Positions 1 through 9,353 are shown, numbered from the stretch's first letter. The stretch is DNA of 64,000 bases from Methylotenera sp. (GCF_030684185.1 NZ_JAUXOY010000012.1:1-64000), one strand, 5' to 3'. Made by a program: numbers and translations. Notes: generated by a model not told the origin, from the letters alone.

Positions 1-643
1 TGGTGTCACCAGGCGTGCCAGTGCCACTGATCGCAGGACTGGCGTTCTTGGTAATTGAGTCTGTCGTTAAACTGCCGGTGTCATTGACTGCATCATGCGT
101 TAGGCTGGCAGTTGGCGCAGCCGGGGCCGTCGCATCAACAGACAAAGAATTTTCCTGCGGAATAACCCTAATGTCATCAATTAGCAATGATTCAGTGGGA
201 GGTCTTCCAGCAATATCATACTCATAGGCAAATTTAAAATTATTCAGAACATCGTTAATTCTCACCAAATCAACAAAACCAAATCCGTAAACATTAAACA
301 AGCCATTTGCACCAGCGGCGGTCTCTTCAAGGGCTTCATTGATGTCTTTGCCCCCTTCAATCGCCTTAATGACAGTTTCAATGGTTGCAAGATTAATCGC
401 GCTGTCTAAAGCACTTGGCACAATCGCCTCAGCCAGTTCTGGCGTAAAGGCTACCAGCTGATTTTCGCCAATATGAATGACACGCCCATTCGTAAGCTCT
501 AAATCGACTTCAACACCACTCGCGGTTTGAATAGTATCACCAGTCTGCACCTGGTCTCCCAAATGCAGTTCGCGCTTTGCCCCATTATCTGAAAGTACAA
601 ATGCTGTGCCTGTCATTGCTACTACTCTGCCGATTATTGCCAT
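1..643 (-). CDS. LapA-like giant adhesin, N-terminal retention module (partial)
   Basis: Surface adhesin secreted by a type I system and held at the outer membrane by its N-terminus. An open frame starts at ATG 643 and runs off the left edge, giving 214 residues with no stop. Residues 1-115 look like the retention module of LapA/BapA proteins (start MAIIGRVVAMTG). A TAAG motif at residues 108-111 (bases 311-322) matches the di-alanine site cut by LapG. From about residue 165 an Ig-like, Asp/Thr-rich repeat begins (NDTGSLTTDSITKNASP), as in Bap-type stalks. The neighbours LapG, LapD and a T1SS transporter support the call. The C-terminal RTX region and total size lie outside the window. Confidence 0.88.
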   Translation of the reverse strand, partial: MAIIGRVVAMTGTAFVLSDNGAKRELHLGDQVQTGDTIQTASGVEVDLELTNGRVIHIGENQLVAFTPELAEAIVPSALDSAINLATIETVIKAIEGGKDINEALEETAAGANGLFNVYGFGFVDLVRINDVLNNFKFAYEYDIAGRPPTESLLIDDIRVIPQENSLSVDATAPAAPTASLTHDAVNDTGSLTTDSITKNASPAISGTGTPGDT

Positions 644-923
644 GATTGTGTCCTAAATTAAATCCACATAAATATCGAATTACGCGTTTATACGCCTTTT
701 TCACAATCGCATTAAATACCCTATTACACCAAAAATATATTGTACTGATGGCCAATATTAACCATTACTCAACACTCTAAAAACACAATGCAAATGAAGA
801 GCCATACAAAAACCATCTTTATTGTTATATGCTAACCTTGTATAAATATTGATAATTACGAAGCAATACGAATCAATAATTATTATTTTATATTTTTCAC
901 CTCCTCGTTTACAAAGTCATGGA
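644..923. promoter_or_regulatory. AT-rich divergent region between adhesin and lapG
   Basis: About 280 bases between the adhesin start and the preferred lapG start, presumably holding both promoters. A TATAAA at 841-846 could be a -10 for lapG. If so, transcription would begin near 853, so a TTG at 849 could not be the lapG start. No clear -35 box was found, and the promoter assignment is tentative. Confidence 0.35.
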
Positions 924-1631
924 GTGCGAGTTATTTCAAGTTTCACCAAAAATCATGTCATCCAGAAGCAGTCTGGCAACTTTATTGCATTGATTGTATT
1001 GGTATTTTTCTGTTTTACCGGTATTTATGCAGCTGGATATGACTTCAATAAACTCAGCGGTCTTGCCAAACTGAGATATGGTGATGAAGCTTATAAGAAC
1101 ATATTAGAACTCCAGCAATTACTCACTCAATTAAAATCCGCTTCTGAAGCTGAAAAACTCAAGAAGATAAACGATTTTTTTAACCAAAAAATTAATTATG
1201 CTGAAGATATAGATTTATGGGGTCAATCAGATTACTGGGCAACACCACTGGAATCTATAGGCCGTGAAGCCGGTGATTGCGAAGACTACAGCATTGCCAA
1301 ATATATCTTTCTAAAAATCCTAAACGTCCCCAATGATAAATTACGGCTCACTTATGTCAGAGCTGAAATCAACCATCAAGAAGTTCGTTCCGTCAGAGCC
1401 CATATGGTACTTAGCTATTATTTGACTCCTCAATCTGAACCATTGATTTTAGATAGTTTAGTGCCGGAAATTATGCCATCATCTGCCAGAAAAGACTTAA
1501 CACCAATTTTTAGTTTTAATGACAAAGGCTTATGGGTTGGATCAAGCACCAAACCAAAAGGCGAAGCCACCACTCACCTTTCAAAATGGCGCGATGCCCT
1601 GACACGCATGCAAGCCGATGGAATTGAATAA
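924..1631 (+). CDS. lapG: LapG-type periplasmic cysteine protease (BTLCP)
   Basis: Bacterial transglutaminase-like cysteine proteinase that releases the LapA adhesin by cutting its N-terminal TAAG site when c-di-GMP is low. The frame is open from TTG 849. I prefer GTG 924 because a possible -10 lies at 841-846 and the added N-terminus is unlike the family; no in-frame ATG precedes the catalytic region. A hydrophobic export segment (IALIVLVFFCF) follows. The catalytic triad is visible as Cys119 (GDCEDYS), His160 (RAHMV) and Asp177 (LILDSL), numbered from 924. It lies 20 bases upstream of lapD on the same strand and divergent from its likely substrate. Function is confident; the start is not. 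Confidence 0.88.
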   Translation: MRVISSFTKNHVIQKQSGNFIALIVLVFFCFTGIYAAGYDFNKLSGLAKLRYGDEAYKNILELQQLLTQLKSASEAEKLKKINDFFNQKINYAEDIDLWGQSDYWATPLESIGREAGDCEDYSIAKYIFLKILNVPNDKLRLTYVRAEINHQEVRSVRAHMVLSYYLTPQSEPLILDSLVPEIMPSSARKDLTPIFSFNDKGLWVGSSTKPKGEATTHLSKWRDALTRMQADGIE

Positions 1632-1651
1632 TTAAAAGCAAGGATACTGAA

Positions 1652-3601
1652 ATGTCACTTATTAAACAACTTTGGTTAGCTATTATCTTCATAATCGTTT
1701 TAGCCACAGGCGGCAGCTTTATTTTAAGCACGCTTTCGAGTAAAAACTACCTGGAAGAACAGCTGCAAATGAAGAATATTGACAATGTCACTTCGCTTGC
1801 CCTATCCATGTCGCAAATGCAAAAAGACGCCACAACGCTTGATTTGCTTATGTCAGCACAATTTGACTCTGGCCATTATCGATACATCGGTCTGTTTGAC
1901 CCCAATGGGAAAGTGTTAAGTGAGCGAGTGAACGCCAAAAGCCAAACTAAAGCACCCTCCTGGTTTATCAAGCTCATCCCGATTAAAGTTCAACCTGGTG
2001 TTGCGGATATTCAAGATGGCTGGTCGCAATATGGTTCATTAACCTTAGAAAGTGATTCTAATTTCGCCTACGATAAACTGTGGGATGCCACCATTCAAAT
2101 TGGGCTATGGGCATCGTTAATCGGCTTAGTTGCCTGCTATGCCGGTGGGAAAATTCTACAAAAAATTCTAAGCCCTTTAGATGAAGTTGTTAGCCAAGCT
2201 AAGGCTATTGGTGAAAATCGATTTATCACGATTAATGAGCCGAAAACAAATGAATTCAGAGCGGTTGTAAATGCCATGAACAGTCTTTCTAATCGCATTA
2301 AAAACACCGTAGTAGAGGAATCATCACGATTAGAACAATTGCGTTTTCAGGCTAACTTTGACCACGTCACCGGTTTAATGAATTATGATTACTTTATAAG
2401 AAAAATTGACTCCAGCATTAGTCATGAAGAAACATTTAGCGCTGGTGTTTTAATCGTCTCCCGACTTTCAAACCTTGCCACTATTGACCAGGCGCTTGGT
2501 CATCAAGAAACCAATGCCCTATTACGAAGAATCGGCGATGCGTTAAATAATGAGTGCAAAAATTTCCCGTCACTCTACGCGGCACGACTTAATGGAACGG
2601 ATTTTGCCGTATTCTCAAATCAGCCCGTTGATTCCGATTCACTTGGCACGCAGATTAAAAATGTACTGGTAAACTTTAGCTACACGCAGCAAGAATCGCT
2701 GAACGCCAACTTCTTAACGGTGGCAATCAATGTCACCAAGGCTGATGCTGCTGAAAATTTAATCTCCATACTAGAAGCTGCTGAAAAGTTCATCACATTT
2801 ATCGATAGCGTTCTTGATAAAATGAACAACAAGAACAGAAATACGCTGCATGTGATTAACCACAGCGAACTCACTAAATTTAAAAATGATGATAAAGATA
2901 AATGGCAGCAGTTACTCACTTCTGCGCTAGACAACAAACGCATTCAGCTTGAGCCATATCCAGTCATTGATCAAAAAGGCCAATTAATTCATTTTGAAAG
3001 CCCAGTAAGACTGCAGTTAGTGCCCGATGGTAAATGGTTCTGTGCAGGTGAATTTATCACGTGGGCGACTCAGCTCAAATTAATGAGTCGAGTAGATGAG
3101 CTTGTACTAGAAACAGCTATAGAATTACTATCGAATGGCGCCGACCCTATAGGCCTTAATGTCTCAGCAAGTGCTATTTGCAACCCAACATTTATTGAAA
3201 AAACAACTCAGCTTATCAAGCAGAATGCTAGCATTGCCAACCGTATATGTTTTGAAATTCCAGAAAAAAGCACATTCGATCACTTGGCAGAGTTCCGCAA
3301 CTTCTGTAGCCAAATAAAACCGCTGGGATGCAAAATTGGGATTGAACACGTTGGTTCACGAATCTCACGCTTAGGTGAGCTGCACGATATTGGCTTAGAC
3401 TATATCAAAATTGACGTTTCAGTGATTCGAGACATTAACAACAATGAAGCCAACAAAACGCTGTTAAGAGGCTTATGTATGATTGCCCACTCTATTGGCG
3501 TACGAGCTATCGCCGAAGGCGTGCAATCCGATAATGAAATCGCCACATTGAAAGAAATTGGTGTTGACGGTATGACGGGGCCAGGTATTAAGCTCGTCTA
3601 A
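1652..3601 (+). CDS. lapD: LapD-type c-di-GMP receptor (degenerate GGDEF-EAL)
   Basis: Inner-membrane receptor that sequesters LapG in the periplasm when its EAL domain binds c-di-GMP. The 649 residues show TM1 at about 7-27, a periplasmic LapD/MoxY-type domain, TM2 at about 145-165, a HAMP segment, then GGDEF and EAL domains. The GGDEF signature is degenerate (NGTDF at 314-318). The EAL motif reads E-S-P at 449-451, and the usual DDFGTG segment reads EHVGSR. It should therefore bind rather than make or degrade c-di-GMP, as known for LapD. The gene follows lapG by 20 bases. Confidence 0.9.
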   Translation: MSLIKQLWLAIIFIIVLATGGSFILSTLSSKNYLEEQLQMKNIDNVTSLALSMSQMQKDATTLDLLMSAQFDSGHYRYIGLFDPNGKVLSERVNAKSQTKAPSWFIKLIPIKVQPGVADIQDGWSQYGSLTLESDSNFAYDKLWDATIQIGLWASLIGLVACYAGGKILQKILSPLDEVVSQAKAIGENRFITINEPKTNEFRAVVNAMNSLSNRIKNTVVEESSRLEQLRFQANFDHVTGLMNYDYFIRKIDSSISHEETFSAGVLIVSRLSNLATIDQALGHQETNALLRRIGDALNNECKNFPSLYAARLNGTDFAVFSNQPVDSDSLGTQIKNVLVNFSYTQQESLNANFLTVAINVTKADAAENLISILEAAEKFITFIDSVLDKMNNKNRNTLHVINHSELTKFKNDDKDKWQQLLTSALDNKRIQLEPYPVIDQKGQLIHFESPVRLQLVPDGKWFCAGEFITWATQLKLMSRVDELVLETAIELLSNGADPIGLNVSASAICNPTFIEKTTQLIKQNASIANRICFEIPEKSTFDHLAEFRNFCSQIKPLGCKIGIEHVGSRISRLGELHDIGLDYIKIDVSVIRDINNNEANKTLLRGLCMIAHSIGVRAIAEGVQSDNEIATLKEIGVDGMTGPGIKLV

Positions 3602-3616
3602 TACAGATTTACTGAC

Positions 3617-3647
3617 AAGCGCTAATGAGATGACTTAGTTAGTGCTT
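3617..3647. terminator. Hairpin between convergent lapD and luxR genes
   Basis: AAGCGCTAA at 3617-3625 pairs with TTAGTGCTT at 3639-3647 with one mismatch, between two convergent genes and overlapping the stop of the leftward one. It could be a weak bidirectional terminator. There is no strong T-run. Confidence 0.3.
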
Positions 3648-4280
3648 ATAATTACTATTGAGCATCAACGCTAGTTGCAATCTATCTTTTGCACCCAAAC
3701 GCTCGAAAGTTTTAGCTAAATGCGCTTTCACAGTGCGCTCTGTAATGCTGAGAATTCTGGCAATCTCTTTATTGCTTAGCCCTTTTGCCGCCTCAATGGC
3801 CACTTCTTTCTCTCGACTGGTTAACTTAGCTAATAAACCATCAACATATTCAGGCTGATTACCAATTAATTTGGTAGACACCTCTATAAGACTTTGAAGA
3901 ATATCTTGCCCCAACCACAATCCGCCGTGAGTAATCACCGCCTTAATTTCTTTAAGTACAGCTGGCGCGATATAAGCATGACAATAGCCCATAGCGCCCA
4001 GCCTTAAGGCATGGATAGATTCAGCCTGATTAGGCATATTGGCTAATATGACAATTTTTGCATTCTCATAATTATTTGCGATGGAAGCGATTGTATTCGC
4101 CATCCACTGCTGCCTATCCTCGTTCATGTGCAGCCAAAAGATTATAGCTTCGCCGTTTTTGCCCTTAGACTTTGCAACATTAACCACTTCAGGCACTGCC
4201 GCAGCTATTGTTGATTTGGGGAATGCTTCAGTCCAGTTATCTAAAAGCGCGGGTAATGTACTAATGAAAATATCCTGCAT
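3639..4280 (-). CDS. LuxR-type regulator with pseudo-receiver domain
   Basis: Transcription factor of 213 residues. The C-terminal 65 residues form a typical LuxR/NarL helix-turn-helix (LTSREKEV, NKEIARIL, ERTVKAHLAKTFERLGAKDR). The N-terminal 130 residues resemble a receiver fold, but the position where a phospho-acceptor Asp is expected reads IIFWLHM, with Trp in place of Asp, so ordinary phosphorylation looks unlikely. Its ATG directly follows the TAA of the membrane-fusion protein gene, implying co-translation with the secretion genes. It probably regulates the adhesin/T1SS genes; this is inferred from position only. Confidence 0.82.
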   Translation of the reverse strand: MQDIFISTLPALLDNWTEAFPKSTIAAAVPEVVNVAKSKGKNGEAIIFWLHMNEDRQQWMANTIASIANNYENAKIVILANMPNQAESIHALRLGAMGYCHAYIAPAVLKEIKAVITHGGLWLGQDILQSLIEVSTKLIGNQPEYVDGLLAKLTSREKEVAIEAAKGLSNKEIARILSITERTVKAHLAKTFERLGAKDRLQLALMLNSNYKH

Positions 4281-5693
4281 TTATCTCTCACTGAACGCGT
4301 ATGATTTTGCTTTCAACACTGGCTTGAGCAAGTATGAAAGCACTGTTTTTTTACCTGTCATGATATCTACTTGGGCCACCATGCCAGGAATAATTGGCAA
4401 ACCTGTTCCCAGACTAGACTTTAAGGTTCGTACTCTAACCACATAGTAAGCATTGCCTTTTTCATCCACAATCGAGTTAGCCGACACTCCTTCTACTACC
4501 GCATCCAGTGCGCCATAAATGCTGTAATCATAAGCAGTAAGCTTGACGATTGCAGGCTGCTCCAGCCGAACAAATGCAATGTCTTTGATTTGTATTTTAG
4601 TTTCCAGAATCAGGGCTTCATCGGTAGGCACTACCTCCAGCACTTCTTTGCCAGGCTGAATCACTCCACCTACAGTATTATAAAATAACCGGCTCACCTT
4701 ACCGTTGACTGGCGATTTTAATGTAGCCTGTTTAACCTTATCCGTAAGCCCGACACTGGTTTCAGAAATACTATTTAAACGCGCAGTAATATCGTTTAAC
4801 TCTGTACGCACTTTGCTTTTAAAAGTCTGTTCAATTTCAGTCACTTTACGTCTGGCTTCGCCAATAGATGACTGAATTCGGCTAATCTGAGCACGTGCCT
4901 GATCAATATCACCTCTGGCCTTTGTAGACTCTCTTTCTAATTTGAGAATATCGATTTCAGAAACAGCACCACTCGCTAATAGAGGTTTATTGGCTTGCAA
5001 CTCTTTTGTAGCAGATTCATAGTTTTTTTCTGCAACTTCTTTACGGAACTGAACCTCAATCAATTCTTTTTCCCTTTGCACCATTTGGTCTCGCGCGATA
5101 CTGATGGTCGACTGTAACTCTTCTTTGCTGGAAATATACAAGGCATATTCCTGATCATAAGTTTGCGGAGCCTCTAGTTGCACCTCTTTTGGCGGGTTAA
5201 ATGCAGAGCCTTCTGCCAGCGCCATGAGCCTGGATTGTTTAGCTAAAAGCGCTAAATATTGCGTTTGATTTTCTCTCAATGAAGACGCCGCCCTTGTTTC
5301 ATCAATGCGGATAAGTGGCGTTCCAACCACCACTGTTTGACCTTCAGTGACTAAAATCTCAGACACGATACCTCCATCTAATGATTGAATAATTTGCACC
5401 TGCTTAGATGGAATTACTCGCCCTTCACCTCTAGTGACTTCATCCACTTTGGCAAAATATGCCCAAACTACCAAAACGGCAAGCGCTGAAGCAACACCAT
5501 AGAGCAAAACTTTAGCTTTTAGCGGCGTCTGCTCTAAAATCGCCAAATCAGCTTCGTCATCCCAATGTAAATCTTCTCTGGTTTCTGTGGGCGCCCAGCG
5601 ATCTAATAAATAATAAATAGGCTTCGTTAGCCAGGCTTGCCTTTTGAAAGACTCATTCACTTTGCCGATTTTTTTGAATAAATTCTCACTCAT
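4281..5693 (-). CDS. T1SS membrane-fusion protein (HlyD/LapC family)
   Basis: Periplasmic adaptor linking the inner-membrane ABC transporter to an outer-membrane TolC-like channel for adhesin export. It is 470 residues, the usual HlyD size. One TM helix lies at about 60-80 (VLLYGVASALAVLVVWAYF), followed by a lipoyl/barrel half (IPSKQVQIIQSLDGG). A long alpha-helical hairpin spans about 135-300, and the second barrel half with the HlyD C-terminal motif (PGMVAQVDIMTGKKT) lies near 435-450. Its ATG overlaps the ABC gene stop (ATGA), and it abuts the LuxR gene. No outer-membrane partner is in the window. Confidence 0.93.
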   Translation of the reverse strand: MSENLFKKIGKVNESFKRQAWLTKPIYYLLDRWAPTETREDLHWDDEADLAILEQTPLKAKVLLYGVASALAVLVVWAYFAKVDEVTRGEGRVIPSKQVQIIQSLDGGIVSEILVTEGQTVVVGTPLIRIDETRAASSLRENQTQYLALLAKQSRLMALAEGSAFNPPKEVQLEAPQTYDQEYALYISSKEELQSTISIARDQMVQREKELIEVQFRKEVAEKNYESATKELQANKPLLASGAVSEIDILKLERESTKARGDIDQARAQISRIQSSIGEARRKVTEIEQTFKSKVRTELNDITARLNSISETSVGLTDKVKQATLKSPVNGKVSRLFYNTVGGVIQPGKEVLEVVPTDEALILETKIQIKDIAFVRLEQPAIVKLTAYDYSIYGALDAVVEGVSANSIVDEKGNAYYVVRVRTLKSSLGTGLPIIPGMVAQVDIMTGKKTVLSYLLKPVLKAKSYAFSER

Positions 5694-7858
5694 AGCGCTT
5701 TTCCTACTTTGCCGCTTCTCAAAGCTTCCGTCACCTGATCTTTAGGACCATCGGCCACAATTCGGCCAGAATCAATCACAATGATCCGATCAACTAAATC
5801 GTATAAAGAAGAACGGTGCGAAATCAATACCAGCGTTTTATGTTTGGTTGATGCCAGCAAACGACGCTTTATCGCATCTTCACCTGAGTGATCCATCGCA
5901 CTTGTTGGTTCGTCTAATAACAATATTGAGGGATTGCCAATCAACGCCCTTGCAATACCTACCCCCTGCCTTTGGCCGCCAGATAAAGTTTCGCCGCGCT
6001 CACCAATTAACATATCAAAACCTTTAGGGTGCGCATTTACAAATTCATCTATGCCGCCAACATGCGCAGCAGCAAGCACTGCGTCATCATCTACATGCTG
6101 GGCAGATATGGTTAAATTCTCACGCATGGTTCCGTAAAACAAATGTGTATCCTGCTGCACATAACCTACGCAGCGTCTAAGTTCAGCCGGGTCTATTTGT
6201 CGCGCATCTATGCCATCTATCAGAATCGCGCCAGAAGTTGGCTGGTACAAACCAAGTATCAATTTATGAATCGTTGACTTACCTGAACCCATGCGGCCTA
6301 ACAAGGCCACATGTTCACCCGCTTTAATTTTGAATGAAACTTTGGTCAGCGCATCTTGCTCAGTACCTGGGTAACTGAAGCTCACTTCCCTGAATTCGAT
6401 ATTGCCGCTGAATGCCGGGCGAGACAAAAACTTGGCATCTAATGGACGCTCTACCTCTCTGTGCATAATCTCATCAAGTGAAGTCAACGCTGTCGCGGCA
6501 TTATGGTATTGCGTTAATAAACCCGCAGTTTGTGCGATAGGCACTAGTGCTCTAGAAGCAAGCATCGTGCAGGCAATTAAACCACCCATGGTCAAATCAC
6601 CATTCACCACTAAATAAACCCCTAGAACAACCAGCGTAATATTAATGAGCTGTTGGATACTACTGGCGCCATTATTGATAGAGGAAGATAGGAGCCTTAA
6701 CTTGCTCGACACTTCAGTTAAAAAGTGAGCGCTGTGTTCCCATTTGCGCTGCATTTGACCTTCTATACCTAATGCCTTAACCGTTTCAAGTCCGACCAGG
6801 CTTTCAATCAGCGTGGCGTTTCTAATGGCACTCGCGCGATACATCGTTTCAGATAGTTCGTGCATTTTTGTCTGCACGCTGAACGAATAAACCAAAATTA
6901 AAATCGCCCCAATAATGACAGGAATTGCCATAGGCCATGCAATCCAAGCCATCACAACAACAAATATCAAACCAAATGGAATATCAATCAGTGTTGTAAT
7001 CGTGGCGGATGTGATGAAATCACGCACAGTTTCAAAAGAGCGTAAATTAGAAGCAAAAGAACCCACCGAATTAGGCCGCTGTTCGAGCCGTATGCCTAAC
7101 ACCTGCTCCATAATGCGTGCGGTCAATTTTACATCAACGCGTGTACTCGCCCAATCAAGAAAATAACTACGCAAGGTACGCAGAATTAAGTCGCCAATGA
7201 TTATTAAAGAAATACCGATTGCCATCACCCATAACGTTTCAACGGCGCGATTTGGTACAACGCGATCATAAACATTCATAGTGAAAAGCGGCATGGCTAA
7301 AGCAAACATGTTCACCACAAATGCAGCAACCATAATGTCACGGTAAATACGGCTATTTTCTGCAAGCGTGCCCCAAAACCAGTGCCGCAATCTGACTTTA
7401 CCAACAATTGGCGCACGTTGATCAAACGAAAATTTTGCTTTTGCGACTATATAATAACCCGAGTACCGCAACTCTAACTCATTGATAGCGATTGATATTT
7501 CAGCTTCCCCCAGCTCGGGAAAAATCACATGGGCTTGGTTTGCACTAAAATCCAGCTTGGTAACAACGCAAGCCTCTTCATCTTTTAACAATAAAATAGC
7601 CGGTAAAAATTCTGAGCGAATTTTTTCAAGCGGTTTCTTTAATACAGTCACTGCCAGGTTCACGCGCTCAGCAGAGCGTTTTAAAAGAGCAGGTGTCATT
7701 CTGCCGTCACGAAGCGGCAAACCAGAGATTAGCGCATCTCTGGAAGTCGCTACACCCTGAATACGACAAATTAGCAGCAGGCTATCAAGTAAAGAATCGA
7801 CCACACCTACATTTCCGTCACCAGCATTTCCAAGTTGAGTCAAACCTTCAGCACTCAT
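5690..7858 (-). CDS. Type I secretion ABC transporter (LapB family)
   Basis: Inner-membrane ATPase/permease that exports the adhesin. The 722 residues comprise an N-terminal C39-peptidase-like domain (about 15-135), a six-helix permease (about 165-440) and a nucleotide-binding domain (about 480-715). Walker A (GRMGSGKST), the signature LSGGQRQ and Walker B (ILLLDEPTSAMD) are all intact. The N-terminal domain does not show a peptidase Gln/Cys catalytic arrangement, as expected for RTX-type exporters. An AGGGGAAA ribosome-binding site precedes ATG 7858. It heads the ABC-HlyD-LuxR operon. Confidence 0.94.
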   Translation of the reverse strand: MSAEGLTQLGNAGDGNVGVVDSLLDSLLLICRIQGVATSRDALISGLPLRDGRMTPALLKRSAERVNLAVTVLKKPLEKIRSEFLPAILLLKDEEACVVTKLDFSANQAHVIFPELGEAEISIAINELELRYSGYYIVAKAKFSFDQRAPIVGKVRLRHWFWGTLAENSRIYRDIMVAAFVVNMFALAMPLFTMNVYDRVVPNRAVETLWVMAIGISLIIIGDLILRTLRSYFLDWASTRVDVKLTARIMEQVLGIRLEQRPNSVGSFASNLRSFETVRDFITSATITTLIDIPFGLIFVVVMAWIAWPMAIPVIIGAILILVYSFSVQTKMHELSETMYRASAIRNATLIESLVGLETVKALGIEGQMQRKWEHSAHFLTEVSSKLRLLSSSINNGASSIQQLINITLVVLGVYLVVNGDLTMGGLIACTMLASRALVPIAQTAGLLTQYHNAATALTSLDEIMHREVERPLDAKFLSRPAFSGNIEFREVSFSYPGTEQDALTKVSFKIKAGEHVALLGRMGSGKSTIHKLILGLYQPTSGAILIDGIDARQIDPAELRRCVGYVQQDTHLFYGTMRENLTISAQHVDDDAVLAAAHVGGIDEFVNAHPKGFDMLIGERGETLSGGQRQGVGIARALIGNPSILLLDEPTSAMDHSGEDAIKRRLLASTKHKTLVLISHRSSLYDLVDRIIVIDSGRIVADGPKDQVTEALRSGKVGKAL

Positions 7859-8340
7859 GTTTTCCCCTGTTTAATGATTACGGCTCAATACTGATTATGC
7901 TACCGAAAATAAATCCAACGAACTTAATCCGGCAAACTTAATCCAGCAAACTTTTATATGGTGCAATTTTAATGCCAAATATTGCCAGCTAATACGCAAT
8001 TGAACAATATTGACCTGAATTACCCAACATTACTATCGAAAGTCTTAGCGCTAAGCATAATCTCATTGTTAAAAATATTAACAAAATTATTTACTTCAAA
8101 TTTACAAGGCTTTACATACGCCAAGTCGCACATACGCCATTTCAACGCACAAGTAGTAGCATTATAAGCTTAGGTGATAAATAGCAAATCTTATTTGAAA
8201 TGTATAACATCGCGTAACAATTCAATACGCAAGAGTAAGGGATGTTTATAGATTAAATTGAGACTTTGAGGACTGGTGAAATCAAGCTGATGGGATTTGA
8301 TATAAATGAACTGCTTACATTCACTGGGGCATTGATTTTT
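7859..8340. other. Intergenic region upstream of T1SS operon
   Basis: About 480 bases without a supportable gene. It should carry the leftward promoter of the secretion operon. The only clear structure is a short direct repeat at 7921-7955. The rest is AT-rich, and short open frames here show no coding signal. Confidence 0.5.
7921..7955. repeat. 14-bp direct repeat upstream of T1SS operon
   Basis: AACTTAATCCGGCA (7921-7934) is followed directly by AACTTAATCCAGCA (7935-7948) and a partial third copy. A related AACG start precedes it. It lies about 65 bases upstream of the ABC transporter start and could be a regulator-binding site or a chance duplication. Confidence 0.4.
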
Positions 8341-8414
8341 TGGAGGCGCGAACCAGAGTCGAACTGGTCTAAACGGCTTTGCAGGCCGCGGCATAACCGC
8401 TTTGCTATCGCGCC
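8341..8414 (-). tRNA. tRNA-Cys (GCA)
   Basis: The reverse strand folds as a 74-base tRNA. The acceptor stem GGCGCGA pairs with TCGCGCC, then T and an encoded CCA. The anticodon loop CTGCAAA gives GCA for cysteine. The T-arm GTTCGACTC is intact. It follows tRNA-Gly in the same direction, as in the uvrC-pgsA-glyW-cysT order known from E. coli. Confidence 0.95.
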
Positions 8415-8466
8415 TTATATGTGAGAATTATTTTGAACAAACAATTCTACATTACAAGCTGAAACT

Positions 8467-8500
8467 AAAACGGCGAAAGCATGTTTGCATTCGCCGTTTT
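8467..8500. terminator. Hairpin between the two tRNA genes
   Basis: A perfect 11-base stem, AAAACGGCGAA (8467-8477) with TTCGCCGTTTT (8490-8500), and a 12-base loop. The T4 end serves either strand, so it could act as an intrinsic terminator between tRNA-Gly and tRNA-Cys or as a processing signal. Confidence 0.55.
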
Positions 8501-8553
8501 ATGCCACTTAAAATAAACTATGTTTACTAAATTAAACATACTTACTGAATTTT

Positions 8554-8629
<76 letters not shown>

Positions 8630-8712
8630 GTCGTTAAGACAGGCGCCATTATAGCGATTTTCAGAATACCGTCAAGACTAAACGTTAATCTTAATGCTTA
8701 TTTATTTGTCTT

Positions 8713-9309
8713 TTATTGTCCTTTTAATTTTGGCAACGCCGCCTTTAGATAATAAGCCATTGATAGCAATGTTAAAAATGCAGCAATCACAATTAAAATG
8801 TGTCCAAATAATTGAGTTGGGAAAACACCCCATTCACCCAAATCAACATCATCCCAAAACAACAAAAATAAAATAGCAACCATCTGCACGGCAGTTTTAA
8901 CTTTACCTATCATCGCGACACCTACACTGCTGCTCTGCCCTTCGCCGGCCATCCATTCTCGTAGTGCGCTTACCGCTATTTCACGACCGATAATAATTAA
9001 AGCGACAATTGCACCTACACGTCCAAATTCCACCAACACTATAAGCGCGGCAGCCACCATCAGCTTGTCTGCCACAGGGTCTAAAAACGCGCCAAATGCT
9101 GAAGTTTGATGCCAACGCCTCGCCAAATAACCATCTAGCCAATCGGTAAATGCAGCAATCGCGAATACCACAGTAATAAAGATATTGACTTCATGCGAAG
9201 GCATCGCGCTTAATTTGTGTAGATTTTCTGGCCAATAAAAAGCGCCAACAAATATGGGAATCAGCAAAATACGTAACCATGTGAGCATGGTAGGAATGTT
9301 GACCTTCAT
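8713..9309 (-). CDS. pgsA: CDP-diacylglycerol--glycerol-3-phosphate 3-phosphatidyltransferase
   Basis: Makes phosphatidylglycerophosphate, the committed step to phosphatidylglycerol and cardiolipin, at the inner membrane. It is 198 residues, normal for the family. The CDP-alcohol phosphotransferase motif is present near residues 58-84 in the order DWLDGYLAR, G, FLDPVADK. Several hydrophobic helices follow. The order uvrC-pgsA-tRNA-Gly-tRNA-Cys on one strand is widely conserved in proteobacteria and supports the call. Confidence 0.96.
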   Translation of the reverse strand: MKVNIPTMLTWLRILLIPIFVGAFYWPENLHKLSAMPSHEVNIFITVVFAIAAFTDWLDGYLARRWHQTSAFGAFLDPVADKLMVAAALIVLVEFGRVGAIVALIIIGREIAVSALREWMAGEGQSSSVGVAMIGKVKTAVQMVAILFLLFWDDVDLGEWGVFPTQLFGHILIVIAAFLTLLSMAYYLKAALPKLKGQ

Positions 9310-9353
9310 TTATTGCTCCCCCAATATTAACGCTGTATTAACGCTGCTAACCA

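Noticed and set aside
3-227. Open frame on the plus strand at the left edge
   Set aside because: It is antisense to the adhesin N-terminal reading frame, which has clear retention-module and Bap-repeat sequence.
849-923. TTG 849 as lapG start
   Set aside because: A possible -10 box lies at 841-846, the extra residues do not resemble LapG proteins, and GTG 924 is nearer the export segment. Not excluded.
7700-7800. Active C39 peptidase in the T1SS ABC transporter
   Set aside because: The N-terminal domain has the fold length but I could not see a Gln/Cys/His catalytic arrangement; it fits the inactive C39-like domain of RTX exporters.
8191-8394. Leftward 67-codon frame
   Set aside because: It overlaps tRNA-Cys and shows no coding character.
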